Shown: positions 60,558 to 64,000 of the stretch, in pieces
Position numbering within the stretch: the stretch's first letter is position 1
Layout: each line of letters opens with the position of its first letter
Assembly (NCBI GenBank): GCA_958296125.1
Contig: OY282444.1
Coordinates: forward strand, 1,979,940 to 2,043,939
Direction of reading: 5' to 3'
From: an uncultured Poribacteria bacterium
GTDB lineage: Bacteria; Poribacteria; WGA-4E; PCPOR2b
DNA length: 64,000 bases
Notes under the pieces: model-generated
What the model was told of the DNA's origin: nothing
Databases searched by the model: none
The model's input: the letters and a program-made list of their open reading frames with translations, nothing else
Translations under genes and position numbers: made by a program

Positions 60558-60925
60558 GTGTGTCTTCTCTTGGTATCGACAAACTTTGCACAAAATGCTG
60601 ACACAAGCATTGTATTTATGTCCCAGCGCAGTGGGGTTGCCGAAATTTACAGGATGAACCCCGCCGGGAAACAAATTCGCCAACTCATCGAAGAACCTCA
60701 ATACGCTATTTCGAGATCTACACCGCCCAGGCGGAATAATTCTCGCTGAACTTTATGTGATGAATGCCGATGGTGCCACCCCCATTAACTTGACCAACCA
60801 CATGGGGACAGGTCAAGCGCGCCCGGTAAAGCAGATAGAAAAAAGTGGAATATCCAGCAGGAACGAAATAGATTTAATCAGACACCGATTGAAAAGGGCT
60901 CAAGATTTAACGAAAGGAAGATAGC
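60558..60925 (+). pseudogene. TolB/PD40 beta-propeller gene remnant
   Basis: A first frame gives signal-like residues then NADTSIVFMSQRSGVAEIYR and QIRQLIEEPQYAIS, one typical WD40-like PD40 blade. After a deletion near 60715-60745 the next frame gives AELYVMNADGATPINLTNH, a second blade, and then a tail ending in TAG or TGA. Intact TolB-like proteins have six or more blades, so most of the gene has gone. No other gene is supported between 60417 and 60949. Confidence 0.65.
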
Positions 60926-60949
60926 TTATGACACAAGGAGGATTCATCT

Positions 60950-62764
60950 ATGTTTGGCGGTGGTAGTAGTGGTGGCAGTCAACTCTACGACTATAGCGAA
61001 GAAGAAGATCAGCTCGGTAAAGTGTATGATCGGGTGTTGATGAAACGGCTGATTGCCTACCTGAAACCGTATCGGCTTGAAGTTGTACTCATCGCGTTTT
61101 TGATGGTTGGCTACTCGGCATCTGAAGCGTTGCTGCCGTATCTGACACAGCTTGGAATTGATAACCATATTCAGCCGGGGAATCTGCAAGGGCTGGAAAC
61201 GATTGCGATCTATTATATCCTCGTTCTGGTGGCAAGATTCATATTTACCTATTTTGAAGAATACGGAATGCAGATAGTCGGGCAGAAAGCGATGTATGAC
61301 ATGCGCATGTCGCTCTTTTCACATCTGCAGCGGTTGGATGTCCGTTTCTTTGATACCAATCCGGTGGGTAGGTTGATGACCCGCGTCATGGGTGATGTGC
61401 AGGTGTTGAATGAGCTATTCACCTCTGGAATCATTACGGTCTTTGGGAACCTACTCAGTATCTTCGGCATCGTGGTAGCGATGCTGCTCTTGAGCTGGAA
61501 GCTGGCGTTGGTAACTTTTACTGTGTTACCAATCATCTTTGTGGCGACGACTGTTTATCAGGTCTATTCTCGGCGCGCCTTCCGCGACCAGCGCAGGTAT
61601 CTTGCCCAGATCAATGCCTTCCTGAACGAAAATATCGTTGGCATGACAACGATGCAGCTGTTTGCGCGGGAGCCGCGCAGCTGGCTGCAATTCGATGAGA
61701 GGAATAAGCAATACCTCGGCGCAAACCTGCGTAGCATCTTCTACTTCTCGCTCTTCTCTCCGATGATCGAGGTCTGTGGCTCGATCGCACTGGCGGTTAT
61801 TATCTGGTATGGTGGCAGGCAGATTCTGCAAGATGCGATAACTTTCGGCGTATTGTTCGCTTTCATCCAATACAGTCAGCGATTGTTCTGGCCCATTCGT
61901 GAGCTCAGTGAGAAGTACACGATCTTCCAAAACGCGATGGCATCGTCTGAACGGATCTTTGACCTGATGGATACGCAGCCGACAATTATCAGCCCAACTC
62001 CAGCCAAAGTATTAGACGGGTTAAACGGCGAAATCGAGTTCCGCAATGTCTGGCTCGCCTACAACGCAGAGAATTATGTCCTGCGCGATGTCTCTTTCAA
62101 GGTGAAGGCGGGCGAAAAGGTCGCATTTGTGGGGCATACCGGGTCGGGCAAAACATCGATTATCAACCTATTATGTCGATTTTATGAAGTGAGCAAGGGA
62201 CAAGTTCTAATTGATGGCGTAGATCTTCGGGAGATGGAGTTGGCAGACCTCCGCCGTGCTATCAACATCGTGCAGCAGAATATCTTCCTATTTTCAGGGA
62301 CCATTGAGAAGAATATCAATCTGGACAATCCCGATATTTCAAAGGAGCAGACTATCGCCGCTGCAAAAGAGGTCCATCTAGATAGGTACGTGCAGAGAAT
62401 GCCGGATGGCTACACAACAGAACTTAAAGAGGGCGGGGCAGGGTTATCGGTTGGACAGAAGCAGCTCGTTGCCTTCGCACGTGCGCTGGCTTCTGATCCC
62501 GATATACTGATTCTCGATGAGGCAACCTCCAGCGTGGACACCGAAACCGAACTCCTCGTTCAGGATGCCCTGAGTCGCCTGATGGCAAATCGGACATCCA
62601 TCGCGATTGCACACCGGCTGTCGACAATTCAGAATGCGGATAAGATCATTGTCATGCACCGCGGTGAGATTCAGGAGATGGGAACACACAACGAACTGCT
62701 CCAGCAACGGGGTATCTACTATCGGCTGTATCAGCTTCAATACAAAGGGCAAGAGGTTGGGTAA
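60950..62764 (+). CDS. ABC exporter, MsbA/LmrA-type half transporter
   Basis: A 604-residue fused transporter with an N-terminal six-helix domain (about residues 30-330) and a C-terminal ATPase. Walker A is GHTGSGKTS, the signature is LSVGQKQLVAFARA, Walker B ILILDEATSSVD, and the switch histidine is in IAHRLSTIQ. AGGAGG precedes the ATG. A glycine-rich N-terminal tail (MFGGGSSGGSQ) is unusual. Such half transporters export lipids or drugs as homodimers or heterodimers; no partner gene is adjacent. Confidence 0.94.
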   Translation: MFGGGSSGGSQLYDYSEEEDQLGKVYDRVLMKRLIAYLKPYRLEVVLIAFLMVGYSASEALLPYLTQLGIDNHIQPGNLQGLETIAIYYILVLVARFIFTYFEEYGMQIVGQKAMYDMRMSLFSHLQRLDVRFFDTNPVGRLMTRVMGDVQVLNELFTSGIITVFGNLLSIFGIVVAMLLLSWKLALVTFTVLPIIFVATTVYQVYSRRAFRDQRRYLAQINAFLNENIVGMTTMQLFAREPRSWLQFDERNKQYLGANLRSIFYFSLFSPMIEVCGSIALAVIIWYGGRQILQDAITFGVLFAFIQYSQRLFWPIRELSEKYTIFQNAMASSERIFDLMDTQPTIISPTPAKVLDGLNGEIEFRNVWLAYNAENYVLRDVSFKVKAGEKVAFVGHTGSGKTSIINLLCRFYEVSKGQVLIDGVDLREMELADLRRAINIVQQNIFLFSGTIEKNINLDNPDISKEQTIAAAKEVHLDRYVQRMPDGYTTELKEGGAGLSVGQKQLVAFARALASDPDILILDEATSSVDTETELLVQDALSRLMANRTSIAIAHRLSTIQNADKIIVMHRGEIQEMGTHNELLQQRGIYYRLYQLQYKGQEVG

Positions 62765-62777
62765 CCAAAGAAAATGA

Positions 62778-62850
62778 TGGGGCGTACTGGATTTGAACCA
62801 GTGACTTCTACCGTGTGAAGGTAGCGCTCGTACCCCTGAGCTAACGCCCC
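62778..62850 (-). tRNA. tRNA-Val (CAC)
   Basis: Full cloverleaf on the minus strand: acceptor GGGGCGT with ACGCCCC, anticodon stem CTACC/GGTAG with loop TTCACAC (anticodon CAC, codon GUG), T-arm GGTTCAAATCC. The CCA end is not encoded. Confidence 0.95.
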
Positions 62851-62894
62851 ATAGGCAGGATTGCGGGGAAAGGGAAAACCAAGATGGAAAAAAG

Positions 62895-62970
62895 TGGTGG
62901 GCCCACTAGGATTCGAACCTAGGACCGGCCGGTTATGAGCCGGCTGCTCTAACCCCTGAGCTACAGGCCC
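62895..62970 (-). tRNA. tRNA-Met or tRNA-Ile2 (CAT anticodon)
   Basis: Cloverleaf on the minus strand: acceptor GGGCCTG with two G-U pairs, anticodon stem GCCGG/CCGGC with loop CTCATAA, T-arm GGTTCGAATCC, and an encoded CCA. It lacks the initiator hallmarks (mismatch at 1-72, GGG stem), so it is elongator Met or lysidine-modified Ile2; I cannot separate these two. Confidence 0.93.
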
Positions 62971-62988
62971 GCCTAGAACTACGCAAGT

Positions 62989-63017
62989 ATTATAAAAGGT
63001 TGCCGCAGATTTGTCAA
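62989..63017 (-). promoter_or_regulatory. tRNA operon promoter, full consensus
   Basis: TTGACA (63017-63012), 17-bp spacer and TATAAT (62994-62989) on the minus strand. The predicted start near 62982 is about 12 nt before the tRNA 5' end. The order is promoter, tRNA(CAT), tRNA-Val. Confidence 0.9.
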
Positions 63018-63059
63018 CGTAAATATCAAGATGGTCGGCGCGTTTTATCAAGGAAGCTC

Positions 63060-64000
63060 TTAACCATCAAGGAAGCCGCGTAACTGCTGGCTCCGGGTTG
63101 GGTGGCGCAGTTTTCGTAGTGCCTTCGCTTCAATCTGGCGTATCCGCTCACGGGTGACTTGAAACTCCGTCCCAACCTCCTCTAGCGTCCGGGGGTATCC
63201 ATCCCCAATCCCAAATCTTAAGCGGATGACCTTCGCCTCGCGCTCTGTCAATGTACGGAGAACCTCTTCGATACGCTCTTTGAGCATGGTAAATGTTGCT
63301 TCAGCGACAGGGGACTTTGAAGTTTTGTCCTCAATAAAATCTCGGAGTTGGCTGTCGTCATCTTCTCCGACCGAAGTTTCCAAAGAAATTGGCTCTTGTG
63401 CAATCCGAAACACCTGTCGCACTTTGTCAATGGATATGTCCATCTCACCGGCGATTTCCTCCGGTAGGGGCTCTCTGCCCTTCTCCTGAACAAGGTAGCG
63501 AGAAGTACGGATCAGCTTATTGATGGTCTCGATCATGTGGACGGGGATGCGAATAGTACGCGCCTGATCAGCGATAGCGCGGGTAATCCCTTGGCGAATC
63601 CACCATGTTGCATAAGTGCTAAACTTATAACCCCGTTTGTACTCGAATTTGTCCACAGCTTTCATCAAGCCGATATTTCCCTCCTGGATGAGGTCTAGGA
63701 ACGTCAACCCTGGCGTTCGATTCCTATATTTTTTCGCAATGCTGACGACGAGCCGCAGGTTGGCCTCGACAATCGTCATCTTCGCTTCTTGCGCCGCCAC
63801 TTCTCCTGCGCGGATTCGCTGGGTCGCGCAGCTCAGCTGCTCCCGTGAGGCACCAATTTCACGCTCCAACCTTTTGATGGTCCGCCTCGCTTTGACAATT
63901 TCCCGGTTATATTCCTTGAGTTTCTCGATGCAGGTAGGCGCAGCTGGTTGTACCTTACCCAGCGTATAATCCTGCACCCGCTGACAGATTTCAGCCGCGG
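63060..64000 (-). CDS. rpoD: Primary sigma factor RpoD/SigA, N-terminus outside window
   Basis: Housekeeping sigma factor. The frame stays open to the right edge, so the start is beyond it; about 312 residues are visible. Regions 2.1-2.4 appear in [38 protein letters not shown] and [20 protein letters not shown], region 3 in [13 protein letters not shown], and region 4.2 in [30 protein letters not shown]. These features match the consensus TTGACA/TATAAT promoters found in the window. Confidence 0.95.
   Translation of the reverse strand, partial: AAEICQRVQDYTLGKVQPAAPTCIEKLKEYNREIVKARRTIKRLEREIGASREQLSCATQRIRAGEVAAQEAKMTIVEANLRLVVSIAKKYRNRTPGLTFLDLIQEGNIGLMKAVDKFEYKRGYKFSTYATWWIRQGITRAIADQARTIRIPVHMIETINKLIRTSRYLVQEKGREPLPEEIAGEMDISIDKVRQVFRIAQEPISLETSVGEDDDSQLRDFIEDKTSKSPVAEATFTMLKERIEEVLRTLTEREAKVIRLRFGIGDGYPRTLEEVGTEFQVTRERIRQIEAKALRKLRHPTRSQQLRGFLDG

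Noticed and set aside
60422-60610. 62-codon minus-strand frame with a hydrophobic segment
   Set aside because: Antisense to the TolB-like remnant and no plausible start signals.

Overview
The window is a bacterial chromosome segment of about 50% GC carrying housekeeping genes: alaS, rpoD-type sigma factor, recA, pgsA, groEL, rnpB and two tRNAs. A heptosyltransferase-like enzyme and LolA point to a diderm cell. The accessory content (two phytanoyl-CoA-dioxygenase-family genes, two Gfo/Idh/MocA and two 3-hydroxyisobutyrate-dehydrogenase-family genes, M81, M19 and M42 peptidases, a PfkB kinase, and a VWA/DUF4159/DUF4175 block) resembles what I know of Candidatus Poribacteria and related uncultured marine lineages. 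That placement is inference from gene content, not a phylogeny.

Layout. 1-5.1 kb: 3' part of alaS, a DUF948-like protein, a tandemly duplicated YtxH-like gene, larB, and a histidine-phosphatase remnant. 5.2-12.4 kb: an unrecognised helical protein, a GT9 glycosyltransferase, an M42 peptidase overlapping a gamma-glutamylcyclotransferase, and an orphan membrane histidine kinase. 12.5-15.7 kb (minus strand): VOC protein, Fe/2OG dioxygenase, MocA-type oxidoreductase and a PhnZ-like HD oxygenase, a possible oxidative phosphonate or alkylphosphonate pathway. 15.8-17.7 kb: a MITE followed by an IS200/IS605-type tnpB element invaded at several places by an 18-bp micro-repeat, always in frame inside the coding sequence. 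17.7-22.6 kb: lolA-pgsA-thpR-recA-rtcA. 22.6-29.1 kb: serine hydrolase, a CASTOR/POLLUX-like channel overlapping an MscS channel, NamZ-like muramidase and AnmK (cell-wall recycling). 29.1-32.6 kb: a dehydrogenase, a deleted IS605 derivative, and groEL with a consensus promoter, a perfect CIRCE operator and a terminator, but no groES.

33.4-40.8 kb: VWA membrane protein, DUF4159 protein (its start is out of frame across an A9 tract), a Uma2 nuclease-fold protein and a 1162-residue DUF4175-like coiled-coil protein. 40.8-42.2 kb: a second PhyH-type dioxygenase and the RNase P RNA gene. 42.6-47.0 kb: a histidine-rich anchored protein, a membrane protein, a Gfo/Idh/MocA enzyme and an O-methyltransferase. 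47.1-52.6 kb: a MITE with a 9-bp target duplication, PaaK-like ligase, dehydrogenase, cupin, PfkB kinase, and an ECF sigma/anti-sigma pair. 52.8-60.4 kb (plus strand): M81 metallopeptidase, zinc alcohol dehydrogenase-like protein, amidase, class III aminotransferase, M19 dipeptidase and SDR, which look like a small-molecule catabolic run; a MITE sits exactly at the M81 stop codon. 60.5-64 kb: a TolB-like pseudogene, an ABC exporter, tRNA-Val and tRNA-Met behind a consensus promoter, and the primary sigma factor running off the right edge.

The most unusual feature is the 18-bp repeat inside tnpB. Several insertions keep the reading frame and the DED catalytic triad, yet one splits a zinc-ligand cysteine pair and others lie in the terminal hairpin and flanks. 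Three short elements with target-site duplications, an internally deleted IS605 relative, a tandem gene duplication and two eroding genes show an active small-repeat landscape.
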